Assembly (NCBI GenBank): GCA_035772735.1
Contig: JASDFA010000010.1
Coordinates: 97,670,001 to 97,734,000, forward strand
DNA length: 64,000 bases
Direction: 5' to 3'
From: Datura wrightii
Lineage: Eukaryota; Streptophyta; Magnoliopsida; Solanales; Solanaceae
Made by a program: the position numbers and the translations under genes. Below are positions 1 to 10,385 of this stretch, piece after piece (the stretch's first letter is position 1; every line of letters begins with the position of its first letter). The notes beneath the pieces were generated by a model that saw only the letters and a program-made list of their open reading frames with translations, was not told the origin of the DNA and did no database searches.

Positions 1-569
1 TGAGAGACTTTTCAATAATTTTTCTGAGAATAAACATGGGAATGAGGGTAGGAACCGTCCAAACCCTCTAATAAGTCTGAAATTACGTCCAAAACAACGT
101 AGTTTAAAGTTTATGAGAGTAGGAAATTACTAAATAGCCCTTAGAAAATCTTTGGGAAAAACTTACAGGTGACCCTAACGGGTGACCTAACGAGTCATGG
201 TGACTGACCACTGACTCGTGGTTAGACCCGTGGATTACACTGTTGGAATCATCTATAGGTCACCACGAGGAACCTAACAACTTGTTACAGGTGACCACAA
301 CTCGTGGTCATCATCCGTCAAGTGCACTTCCCAACTAATTATATTCTTGACCCAGGCCTGACCATGAGTGACCACGACTCGTGGGGTCTCTTGTTGGGTA
401 CAATGCTTCTCAGTTCACACTTCTAATTTCTCCTTCCCATGACTGACCTAATGAGTCATTAGGTCTCACAATGACTCGTTAGGTGAGTCATCCTGACACA
501 TTTTCTACAGATTTCTGAATTTTCTAATTTAAGTCTCGGATCTAGTCTTTGAGTTTTCGGGGCATTACA
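1..569 (-). repeat. Partial 3' LTR of gypsy element G1
   Basis: On the minus strand the LTR begins TGTAATGCCCCG at 569 and runs off the left edge of the window. It follows a polypurine tract and integrase coding remnants, so it is the downstream LTR. It is rich in GACTCGT/ACGAGTC and TGAGTCA-type motifs (about 180-490) and belongs with the LTR at 29802-32212, which starts TGTAATGATCC and carries the same motif array. Confidence 0.8.
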
Positions 570-583
570 ATATCTCCCCCTTG
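570..583 (-). promoter_or_regulatory. Polypurine tract of G1
   Basis: On the minus strand the tract reads AAGGGGGAGATAT directly before the LTR. Upstream is the motif AACATTCGAGGATGAATGTT, which commonly precedes the 3' LTR in plant chromovirus elements. It should prime plus-strand DNA synthesis. The pattern is known for the family and the assignment here is by position. Confidence 0.75.
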
Positions 584-859
584 GAAACATTCATCCTCGA
601 ATGTTAGAAAACACACAAGAAAGAAGAGAATAACAACCAAAAATTCCAGATACTATTCATTTAACTCCAAAACTGTCAGAATGACTACCTCTATTTCAGA
701 ATGCATTATGGAACTGAATTTACCTTTCATACATACATTCAAAAACATGAAAGAGACTTGAACACCTAAACTGAATCATGAAAGTTATATTGAGTTCTAG
801 GGTCAAAACTAATATCTCAAGCTGCGATAGAGCCGGTCGAGAACAAATGCAGGAATTTG

Positions 860-1227
860 GCCATCATATCTGCTTCGGCCTCCCACGTAGCTCCTTCAAC
901 CTGCTGATTTCTCCATAAAACCTTGATTGAAGCTATTTCCTTGTTCCTTAGCTTACGAACCTGACGGTCGAGGATCTAGATTGGTACTTCCTCATATTAG
1001 AGACTATCTTTTATTTCAACACTGTCCAATGACATAAGTGAGGTTGGATGCCCAATGCACTTCTTCAAAAGTGACACATGGAAAACTAGGTGTACAACTG
1101 CTAGTTCTGAAGGTATTTCTCGCTCATACGCTACATTGCCAATACGCCTCAAAATTCTATAAGCTCCCACATATCTCGGACTAAGCTTTCCCTTCTTTCC
1201 AAATCTCATCACCCCTTTCATGGGCAA
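860..1227 (-). pseudogene. G1 integrase C-terminal end (degenerate)
   Basis: The open piece 997-1227 encodes an integrase C-terminal segment containing the SPRYVGAYRILRRIG and HLVFHVSLLKKCIG blocks typical of chromovirus (Tekay/Del-like) integrases. Downstream to about 860 the minus strand still resembles the chromodomain end but is not open. It is a dead retrotransposon remnant. Confidence 0.75.
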
Positions 1228-1344
1228 AATTTTTTAGGTAAACCCAGTCATTACTGCAAACTCCAACTATCTTCTCCGCACATCGACATAAGATTTTTGA
1301 CAGCTCTGAGCTATTTTCAACCTTTCTCAAATAAGCTGAAATTT

Positions 1345-2163
1345 CTACATTACCTCATGAACTGAGTCTGGCCCTATCAAGGTAGCTTCACCAACCTCGA
1401 ACCACCCTATAGGAGATTTGCACCTTCTCCCATATAATGCTTCAAATGGGGCCATCTGAATGCTCGAGTGGTAGCTGTTGTTGTACGAAAACTCGATAAA
1501 AGGCAAATGGTCGTCCCAATTACCCTTAAAATTGATCATGCACGCTCTTAGCATATCTTTTAGGGTCTGAATAGTCCGCTCATCTTGTCCATCAGTATGC
1601 GGGTGAAAAGTTGTGTTGAGCTTGACCTGAGTGCCTAGTCCCTTTTTAGAGGATCTCCATAAGTGTGAGGTAAACTGAGTTCCTCTATCTGAAATGATAG
1701 ATAAAGGCACCCCATGGAGTCTGACTAGCTCTCGGATGTAAAGTCAGGCATAGTGTTTAGCTGAGTCTGTGGTTTTAATTAGGAGGAAGTATGCTAACTT
1801 AGTCATCCAGTCTACCAACTCCCAGATTGAGTCATGCTGCTGACAACTTGGGAGTAGACCTGTAATGAAGTCCATATTTACTTCTTCCCACTTCCATGTT
1901 TGTATACTGATATCTTGAGTCATGCCTCTTGGTCTTTGATGTTCCACCTTGACTTGGTGGCAGTTCGTGCACTTGGCTACGAATTCAGCAATGTCTCTCT
2001 TCATGTCATTCCACCAGTAAATATCCTGCAGATCACGGTACAATTGAATAGCAGCAGGGTGAATAGAGTATCTCGAGCTGGTTGACAACTCACCCAACAT
2101 CCAATACACACAACCTTCCCTAGTAACAGAGCACACCATCTCCCTCTTTGGAGAAAGCCTCAA
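1345..2163 (-). pseudogene. G1 integrase zinc-binding and catalytic core (broken)
   Basis: Two open pieces cover this region. The first, 2163-1744, has the HHCC zinc-binding part (CTNCHQVK) and the start of the core (MDFITGL). The second, 1710-1345, has the SDRGTQF, PHTDGQDERTIQTL and YNNSYHSSIQMAPFEALYG blocks, including the second Asp and the Glu of the DDE site. A break near 1711-1743 separates them. The order zinc finger then core then C-terminus confirms minus-strand transcription. Confidence 0.85.
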
Positions 2164-2234
2164 CCTCCTTCTTGAGAATCACTTCTTTAAGTTTAAGTAT
2201 GTCTGGACTTAACTTCAACTACCAAGGATGTATT

Positions 2235-2840
2235 TTATCCACTTTGCATTAACACACCACCTTCGGCTAAATCCACCAACTGCACCCTTAACCGGGATAG
2301 TTTGTGAACATCCTTCGCTAACTCCCTCTTGCTTTCCTCAATGTGATCCACACTCCCTATAGACTGTCTGCTTAGGGCATCAGCCACCACATTAGCTTTA
2401 CCTGGGTGATACAGCACACTCATGTCATAGTCCTTTAGCAACTCCAACCACCTTCTCTGACGCGGATTTAGATCCTTCTGACTCAGCACATATTGAAGAA
2501 TCTTATGTTCTATAAACACATCTACGTGAGCTTCGTATAATTAATGCCTCCATATTTTCAAAGCAAACACCACCACTTCCAACTCCAAGTCATGAGTTGG
2601 ATAGTTCTTCTAATTAACTTTGAGTTGTCTAGAGGCGTAGGCTATCACTTTGCCCCGCTGCATTAGAACACATACGAGTCCAACTCTGAAACATCAAAAT
2701 AAACAACCAATCCATTTGTTCCTTCTGGCAAGGTCAAAACTGGAGCAGTAGTGAGTCGAGTCGTCAACTCCTGGAAACTCTTCTCACACTCATTCGACCA
2801 CTAAAATTTCACCTTATTATGAGTTAACTTAGTCAGAGGA
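2235..2840 (-). pseudogene. G1 RNase H remnant
   Basis: The open piece 2519-2235 ends the RNase H domain with YHPGKANVVADALSRQS, a standard gypsy RNase H signature. Sequence from 2520 to about 2840 continues the domain in degenerate form. It lies between RT and integrase, as in other Ty3/gypsy pol genes. Confidence 0.8.
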
Positions 2841-2844
2841 GATG

Positions 2845-3600
2845 CTATAGAGAGAATCCTTCCATAAACCATCGGTTATAACCGGCTAAGCCCAGGAAAC
2901 TCCTGATTTCAATAGGAGAGATAGGTCTGGGGCAATCTTTCACTGCTACTATCTTGTGAGGATCTACTTGTATCCCTTCACCTGAGACCACATCACCTAA
3001 GAAAGTCATGAACTTTAACCAGAATTCACACTTACTGAACTTGGCAAACAACTGGCGGTCCTTGAGTGTCTGTAATGCTAATCTTAGGTGATTGGAATGC
3101 TCTTACTCATTTCTAGAGTATACTAGAATGTCTCTATAAATACAATGATGAACATATCTTGATACTGCTTGAATACTTTGTTCATCAAATCCATGAAGGT
3201 TTCTGGGCGTTTGTTAGCCCGAAGGACATCATCATAAACTCATAGTGACCATATCGAGTTCTGAATACTGTTTTCAGTATGTCACACTCTCTGACTCATA
3301 GATGATGGTACCCTAACCTGAGATCAATCTATGAGAAATAGTTGGCTCCCTGAAGGTTGTCAAACAATTCATTAATTCTGGGTAGGGGATACTTGTTCTT
3401 GACTATGACTTTTTTCAACTATCGGTAATCTATGCATATTCTGAGGGTACTGTCTTTTTTACGCACGAATAGCACTGGAGCATCCCATGGAGAGATGCTA
3501 GGTCTGATAAAACCCTTGTCAAGAAGATCTTTCAGTTGCTCCTTCAACTTCTTAAGCTCAGCTAGAGCCATTCTGTAAGGAGGGATGGAGATGGGCTAAG
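2845..3600 (-). pseudogene. G1 reverse transcriptase (broken)
   Basis: The open piece 3051-2845 carries FAKFSKCEFW and EIRSFLGLAGY from the end of RT. Around 3300-3490 the minus strand reads APVLFVRKKD and LRICIDYR, and then KYPLPRINELFDNL after an in-frame stop. These are RT palm blocks. Multiple stops and frame changes make it non-functional. Confidence 0.8.
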
Positions 3601-4330
3601 TATCTGGGAGGAGATCTACTCCGAAATCTATTTCCCATTCCGGGGGAACTCTGGGAAGATCCTCAGGAAAAACATCTGGGAACTCGCTGACCACATAGAC
3701 TAACTAGATAGTCGAGGTCTCAGAGTTGGAATCCTTGACCCCAACAAGATGATAAATACATCCCTTGAGATGAGTTTCTGGGTCGTAAGGTAGGAAATAA
3801 ACCTACCCTTAGGCGCTGAACTGTTTCCCGTCCATGCTAACACTGGTTCATTTGGAAACTGGAACTTGACAATTCTAGTTCTTCAATCAACTGAGGCATA
3901 GCAGGAGTGTAACCAATCCATGCGAAGGATAAGGTCAAAATCGACTATGTCTAATTATGAGGTCAGCTGGGATGACTTTATTCAAGACTGATACTGGGTC
4001 ATTTCTATACACCCGGCTAGCTCTAATTGACTAGCCAACTGGTGTGGTGAATGAGAATGGTTTTGAGAGGACCTTTTGACTAATACTGAACTGGGCTACT
4101 ATGTAAGGAGTCATGAATAAAAGAGTGGCTCCTGCATCTAGGATGGCATACACGTCAAGATGAAACAGATGTAACATACCCGTGACTACGTCAGGTGAGC
4201 TCTCCTGATCCTAACGAGAAGACGGAGCATAGAAATGATTTGGCGCTAACCGCCATCTGTACCTGATGTGTTGGCCTGCTGAGCTGGTCGACTTGCTAGA
4301 GCTGATGATGTGGTAGATTGTGATCTCCCT
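3600..4330 (-). pseudogene. G1 protease and linker region (broken)
   Basis: At about 4080-4150 the minus strand encodes ILDAGATLLFM, matching the aspartic protease active-site block with DAGAT where DTGAT or DSGAT is usual. The rest is not open. Position between gag and RT supports the call. Confidence 0.65.
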
Positions 4331-4334
4331 CGCC

Positions 4335-5077
4335 CTACTGACGGGAACTCCCTAAGCCAACGTCCAAATTTTCCACACTCGAAATAGCCCTCTCGTCCTT
4401 GAAGGCACTCTCCCTGGTGGTTCCTACCACACTTTGGGCAAGATGGATACTTGTTACCGGTACTGTGGACCTGAGACCGAGCACCAAATAACCCACCCCT
4501 CCAATCTTAGCAGGACTGAAAGGTTGGGGCACTAGCTAAACTGGGTGCTGGGCTCTCTACTGCTGTTGCTGCTGCTGTTGTGGGCGTCTACTGCCACTAG
4601 ACCTCAGATGGTCGAAATTTGACTGGCCATTCCTTTCCTGTTTGTTCTTCCACTCCATATCCTTTAGCTTTTCGGCTTTAATCTGCTGGGCATAGAGAAT
4701 CAAGTTGGAGAGGTCCATATCCTTAATTAGCATCACTGTCCTGCACTCCTTGAGGACCGAGTTCGACACCCCATTCACAAATTTCAACATGCGAGCCCTT
4801 GGCTCGGCTACCATTTCTAGAGCATACTTAGACAACCTAGTAAACTCCAAATCATACACCTCCACTGTTATGTTTCCCTATCACAAGTTCATAAACTCTG
4901 CCATCTTTGCCTCCCTAAGTTCCCGAGGGAAACATTTGTCCAAGAAAGCTGTGTGGAACTCCTCCCACTCTACTAGTCATGCTCTTGTTGGACGCCCCTC
5001 TTTCCACTGGTCATGCCAGACCTGAGCTAACCCTTTTAACTGGTAGGCAGCCAGGTCAGCACTCTTAGAAGAGCTAA
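4335..5077 (-). pseudogene. G1 gag, C-terminal part (split by A1)
   Basis: Open pieces include 4865-4557, with capsid-like text (DLEFTRLSKYALEMV) ending in a poly-Gln run coded at 4557-4580. A zinc-knuckle-like segment reading CPKCGRNHQGEC follows near 4400-4450. The reading frame upstream (SADLAAYQLKGLAQVW, near 5010-5070) continues exactly into 13477-13782 once A1 and one target-site copy are ignored. G1 gag was therefore the insertion target. Confidence 0.85.
5073..5077. repeat. Left target-site duplication of A1 (GCTAA)
   Basis: GCTAA abuts the TGATC start of the A1 LTR, and the same five bases recur at 13477-13481. Removing one copy plus A1 restores the gag frame of G1 across the junction, so this is a real insertion footprint. 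Confidence 0.9.
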
Positions 5078-6503
5078 TGATCTTGGGCAAATTTATATGC
5101 CCAAGTGATACTCAAAAGTATCATTTTCGCCTTGTTTATCTATCAATGTGTATACACTTTCATGTAATTGGCAATAAAATGTGAATTTCTACTAACCAAC
5201 ATGATTAGCATTGTTTTGCAGGTAAAATGTGATTTCGAGAAGCTAAAATGCATGTTGGATGATATCGGAGTTGGACTTGGATGCGAGCAAGGGATAAAGC
5301 ATTGGACAGCATGAATTAAAGGGGCTCCGCGATGGAGTCATGTCACGCTGCCATCGCGGAGGCCTTCTGCCTGGACAGTAAAAATTCGGCCAAAATCCAG
5401 TGGAGGTCCGCGTCTGCTCCGTGGCACGGTGGCTAGCCTCCGCATTGCACGTCGTGCCACGTTGAGCCTGAATTCCCGGACCCCTAGTTCCAGTGAGGGT
5501 CCGCGTTCATGGCATGTCACGGAGGTAGTGCTCCGCGATGCACTCCGCGACACGTTGCTCATTATTTCGGGAAAAATTCCCAGCAGTATAAATAGAACAC
5601 TTAAGTTCATTTTTCATAATTCTGACTTGGTGGAGCAAGGACGTGGGTTACAGGCAGTTGAGGGACGAAAAGTTCAGGGTTTTTTCTCTCTTTCTTTCTT
5701 CTTTAATTCAATTGCTTGTATGATTAACACTCATTTTATGATGATTAATCCACAAATGAGTGGCTAATTCCCTTCCTTGCTGAGGTTATGAACAATTGTG
5801 ATGCAATTTGATTATTGATTATCTGGTTTTTCATCTTTTCTTCCATGTCGTTCTATTACTTCTTGTTTCTACTGCATTGGTGTGTGGCCTACATCAATGT
5901 ACATCTAAAAAATCTGATTTCACTCGAGAGAGCACGAAATTGGAAAGTTGTGAATTAATAGGATATTGTTCTTTACTTGATTTGGGAAAATTGGGTTTTG
6001 ATTAGCTTTCAGGATAGAAATATACCTGAAAGTCGTATTAGTCAATTTAGGAACCGGAATTGTATGGCTAGAACATGAATTGCATTTGATCACAGAAATG
6101 TAGACGGATGGTTCATGATTCTTAAGTGAGATTAAATACGAGAGTTTTAATCTCTTCGCAATTGTTCTTGGCTAGCAACTGGAAGAAAAGATTAACCAAT
6201 TTATGATGATAATCAATTTCATTACATGTTTGTTTAACCTCAGCATGCTCTTATTCATAGTTCAGATTCAAAGTAGATAATTGTTCTTAGTTTTAGTATA
6301 AAAATTTATAAAACAAACTATCAACTTTTTGGTTACATTGTTGTCTGCATTTTTAGAAGTAAAATTATAGTATACTTGAGCAAATTGCACTTAATCCAAG
6401 TCTCTGTGGGATCGATCCTTGGCTTACTAAAGCCACTTACTACTTGTTCGACCACGTGCACTTGCGTGTCATTTTATATACCCATATAACACAAGTCCGA
6501 ACA
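5078..6503 (+). repeat. A1 5' LTR
   Basis: The LTR is 1426 bp, TGATC...CGAACA. An inverted repeat (CTTGGGCA/TGCCCAAG, 5082-5105) lies just inside the left end. A GC-rich U3 block at 5335-5560 holds 40-bp dyads (5421-5460, 5514-5553), and the TATA box TATAAATAG is at 5587-5595. It aligns along its length with the A2 LTRs. Reading frames through the GC block are chance and not genes. Confidence 0.9.
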
Positions 6504-6509
6504 AGTTTT

Positions 6510-6527
6510 TGGTGCCGTTGCCGGGGA
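6510..6527 (+). promoter_or_regulatory. A1 primer binding site (tRNA-Asp)
   Basis: TGGTGCCGTTGCCGGGGA matches the 3' end of plant tRNA-Asp (complement of TCCCCGGCAACGGCGCCA) with one mismatch. It lies 6 bp after the LTR and would prime minus-strand synthesis. Confidence 0.88.
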
Positions 6528-6649
6528 CTTGGCAATTGGTGAATTTGTATAAGTGTTAATTTACTGTATTTTTATTTTCTTAAGTGTTGAAAACTTGGTC
6601 TTAGCCTGTATTTTGCAGACTTAATTGCTGTTGAACACTGGCAAGAGAC

Positions 6650-9034
6650 AAGGAACTGGTGGAATCTTATATAGAGCCAGAACGTATATTTCATAGTAAG
6701 CGAAGAGAAGCTCTACAAAGAAAGCTGCAGTTGCTCAGACAGACGATCATGGAGCAACAACAAAATCCACCGGTAGTAAGGTCAGTGTTAGTGCCCGAAG
6801 AAGTAGCAGCTCGGCCGGTTCGCGGGGTGGCAATCCCACATGCCAATAATGTTACATCAAGTATCCGCAAACCAGAGCTGGGAGGGAGATTTGAACTCAA
6901 ACAAAATATGGTGCAGTTATTGCACACAAGCGGACAATTTACCGGTCTCCCTCATGAAGATCCACAGCAGCATCTCCAAAATTTTTTGGAGATAAGTGAC
7001 ACTTACATACCCGCTGGAGTGTTACCAGACTATGTCCGGCTTACATTATTTCCATTCTCATTGCTAGGAGAAGCCAAGAGGTGGTTGAAAGCTGAGCCAC
7101 CAAACTCTATCTCTACGTGGGATGATCTTGCACAGAAGTTCTTGATAAGGTTTTTTTCCTCTGGTAAAACAGCAAGACTTAGAAGTCAAATTCTAAGTTT
7201 CAAACAGAGAGAGGGAGAAAATTTATATCAAGCCTGGGAGAGATTTAAATCCATGTTGCGGGACTGTCCTCATCATCATCAGTCCAATGAGGTGTTGGTG
7301 CACACATTTATTGAGGGTTTGGAACCCCATACCAAAATATTGCTAGACTCAGCAGCTGGAGGGCAAGCGCTGGAGAAGACTTATGAGGAGCTGTATACCT
7401 TGTTGAACCGGATTTCACAGGGCAATCCAGAATGGAATGCTGATTCATCACGAGGTGGGATAAGGAAAGCAGCAGGAGTGCTTGAAGTGGATGGATTCAC
7501 AGCTATCGCTGCACAGATAGCTGCATTGCAAAATCAACTGAACAACCACTTCAGCAACATGACATTGAACCAGCCTTCAGCTCCAGTTAATGCAGTACAG
7601 TAGATGTGGTGTGAAGTGTGTGAAAGTAGTGAGCACTCAGCTGAGTGTTGTGGAGCCAATCCTGACTCGGTAAACTTTGTGGGTAATGCACAAAGAAATC
7701 ACCAGCAGTATGGTAGTAGCTACAATTCAAATTGGAGGAATCATCCTAATTTCTCATGGGGTAGCAACAACCATCAAGGCCAAAGTTCAGGTCAGGGTGT
7801 GCAAAGGAACCAAGGAGGGAAACAGAACTACCAAGCTCAATTTAGAAACAACAATGCACCTCCTCCACCACCATCACCCAGCATTGAGGAGATGTTCAAG
7901 ACCATGATAGCTAATCAAGCTCAATTGCAGGCTGACTATGTGAAATTGGCAGCCGAAGTGAAAAACAACCAGTTAGCTACCAAGGCTCTTGAGTATCAAT
8001 TTGGGCAATTTGCTAGTGCCCAAAACACAAGGCCTAGAGGAGGACTGCCAAGCGACACGGATCCTAATCCCAAGCAGGTAAATGCAGTGACCACAAGGAG
8101 TGGTTTGCAGCTGAAAGAGGTGGAACCAGATAGACCACCTCAACAGTCGGGAGCAGCAGAAGTTGAGAAGGAGCATAGTTCTGAAAGGGGGAAAACCAAA
8201 GAAGCTGAATTAGAAAGACCTCCACCCCCGTTCCCTCAACGACTCAAGAAACACAAGGAGGAGGCGTGTTTCAAGAAATTCATGGAGGTGCTTAAACAGG
8301 TACATGTTAATTTACCTCTTGTTGATGTCTTGCAGGGAGTGCCTAAATATGCCAAGTACATACAGGACATTGTGGCCAACAAAAGTCGGTTGACTGAGTA
8401 TGCTACGGTGGCTCTAACGGAGGAGTGCACTTTCCGGATCCAAAATAGACTGCCTACAAAGCTAAAAGACCCTGGGAGTTTTACTATCCAGCTTACTATT
8501 GGGCAGAGCATCCGAGCTCGTGGATTGTGTGACTTGGGAGCAAGCATAAATATGATGCCGTCTTCGGTATTCAGAAAGTTGGGTCTAGGGAGTCCTAGAC
8601 CCACAACGGTAATCTTGCAGTTGGCGGATCGATCCTTAGCTAGGCCGGATGGCATTGTTGAGGACGTTCTAGTGCAAGTTGGCTCCCTAATTTTCCCAGT
8701 AGATTTTGTTGTTCTGGACTTTGAACCAGACGCGGAAGTCCCATTTATTTTGGGATGTCCCTTCTTGGCAACCGGGAAAGCACTAATCGACGTAGCTGCG
8801 GGGCAACTCACAATGCGAGCACATGACAAGGTAGAGGTGTTCGATGTGTACAAGGCACCCAAGCTCCTGACGGTGCATGAAGAACTCTCGGTGATCAATG
8901 TGATTGATCATGGTGATGATAAGCAGATGAAGGATTCCCGAGAGTTAATGGGAAAACCACCGGAAAGGTGTACGCACTACTGGGGGGAGGACGGTGATCG
9001 AGAGAAATCGTCCATCACCCTAGCAGAAAACTGA
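6650..9034 (+). pseudogene. A1 gag-protease (start lost, one nonsense codon)
   Basis: This is an Athila-type gag followed by aspartic protease in one frame. It shows the retrotransposon gag core (LTLFPFSLLGEAKRWLKAEP), the zinc knuckle CEVCESSEHSAECC (CX2CX4HX4C) and the protease block LCDLGASINMMPSSVF with C-terminal ILGCPFLATGKALIDVAAG. Compared with A2, the start ATG is AAG at 6650-6652, and a CAG codon has become TAG at 7601-7603, just before the zinc knuckle. The rest is open. The next in-frame ATG is near 6749. Gag would form the particle and protease would mature it. No pol follows, which is unusual for an autonomous element. Confidence 0.85.
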
Positions 9035-9045
9035 GCTTAAATGAC

Positions 9046-9092
9046 GTCGAGCCGCGACGGTAAACCAGGCGCTGCACGGGAGGCAACCCGTG
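9046..9092 (+). other. A1 two-hairpin RNA element after gag-pro stop
   Basis: Hairpin 1 is CGTCG-AGCCG-CGACG (9046-9060). Hairpin 2 is CACGGG-AGGCAA-CCCGTG (9075-9092). They start about 12 nt after the stop codon. The same arrangement follows ORF1 in A2 and A3, and hairpin 2 alone is kept in A4. In A3 and A4 the stem is CTTGGG/CCCAAG, so two base pairs changed with pairing kept. Function is unknown; RNA structure is inferred. Confidence 0.75.
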
Positions 9093-9355
9093 AAAATTTT
9101 TCCTTTCATTTTGTAAAGTGTAAATAGATTTTTCTTTTCTTTGTCCTTTTCTTGATTTACTACAAAAAAAATTTTCGTGTTAGTCTTTGTTTTTATTTTC
9201 TTTTAGTTAGTTGAAACCTATAATTCTAACCAATTTTGTATAGTGAGATGATTTTCAGGTCAAACGGAGGAAAATGTGCACGGAATCGCGAAGGAAAAGT
9301 CGAGGTATGAGAAATTAATAAAAAGTGGAAAATAGTGAGCTGAGGCGATAGCTCC

Positions 9356-9691
9356 GTGTCACGGAGGAGGACCTCCGCGTTACCCTCCGTGACACGTTGA
9401 GGTATAACCCGGAAATTTTAAAATTTCCAGAATGCTATCGCGATGGCTCCGTGTCACGGAGGCAGTGCACTGCGATGCACTCCGTGACACGTTGTCGTGT
9501 ATATCGCGACGGGTCACACCGGGTCGCCGGGTGACCCGCGTATTTTTCTTACTTTTTAACCCCGAAACCCTCCCCTTTTCCCTCATTTTCTAATTCCTCC
9601 GTGACCAAACATCCCAAAACCCCTCCCCCACCAATGTGACACGGAGTTAGGCAAGAAATTCACCGAGTTTTCTTGATTCTTCAACTTCAAG
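9356..9691 (+). promoter_or_regulatory. A1 internal dyad modules and promoter-like leader before ORF2
   Basis: Two 40-bp dyads (9356-9395 and 9451-9490) have arms GTGTCACGGAG/CTCCGTGACAC, the same design as the LTR U3 upstream of its TATA box. They are followed by a TATA-like T/A stretch (about 9541-9558) and a pyrimidine-rich tract (about 9565-9600) resembling a plant Y patch. A leader ends at a perfect AAG/GTATGT donor. I infer an internal promoter for ORF2. Confidence 0.45.
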
Positions 9692-10380
9692 GTATGTTTC
9701 TCGATTCCCTCTCAAATTTTTGTCGATTTTCCTTGATTTTGAGCATGGGAGGTGAACTAAGTTGCCCTACGTAGTAATTAAGCAGGAATTTGAGTTATGT
9801 GTTGTTTATGAATGTTCGGAATGTGGTCATGATCGTTTGAATTCGTCGATTGCATAATTTAATCGAATTTGATTGATAATCTCAATTCTAGGGCTTGTTG
9901 TTGAATTTGAAGTGGGAAATGTATTGAAATTGTGAATTCTATGCCGGGGTGTACGTGTTGAATGAGATGAGTCGTTGTACAAATTGTTAGGATGTTAATA
10001 GAACGACGAATTCTCGGGTTGGGGAAATGTTTAAATTTGTTCGAATTTGGTTAGTTGGATAGGTTCATGTATATAAATTTTTTTGTTGTTTTTGTTTCTT
10101 CGTTTTTCTTTGCTAAGTGTGATGGTTAAAATGTTAGCAATGGTAGTGATTATGAGTAGCTGTACGAAGTCTGAGTAGTACGCAGAAGTTATACCATCGA
10201 ATTTTTCGAACGCACTAAGCATGATTGTATAGTTGGTTGTTTTGTGTAAATAAAGATATTCTTGCCGTATTGTTGTAACTGTAGCTAAGGACTAAGTGTG
10301 GGGTAACCTAGCGTAACCCGACCTTAGCCGAAGTTAATATCCGTGAGCTTAACATTGATCTTGTTTACTTGGGTTGACAG
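9692..10380 (+). other. A1 candidate 5'-leader intron of ORF2
   Basis: The donor AAG/GTATGTTTC at 9691/9692 and the acceptor TTGACAG/GT at 10380 flank a 689-bp T-rich stretch ending 5 bp before the ORF2 ATG. A2 has the same donor and acceptor in the same places (707 bp). A copy of TAAGTGTGGGGT sits at 10293-10304. Intron status is inferred from splice consensus conserved in both copies. Confidence 0.5.
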
Positions 10381-10385
10381 GTGAC

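Noticed and set aside
6659..6661. GTG as start of A1 gag
   Set aside because: Plant mRNAs rarely start at GTG, and A2 shows the true start is ATG 9 bp upstream, mutated to AAG in A1.
7601..7603. TAG between gag and zinc knuckle in A1 as a programmed readthrough site
   Set aside because: A2 has CAG at the same place, so it is a simple nonsense mutation.
10374..10385. ORF2 start at the upstream ATG (10374)
   Set aside because: The upstream extension overlaps the acceptor-like TTGACAG and is not conserved in A2; the MASRQDK start is.
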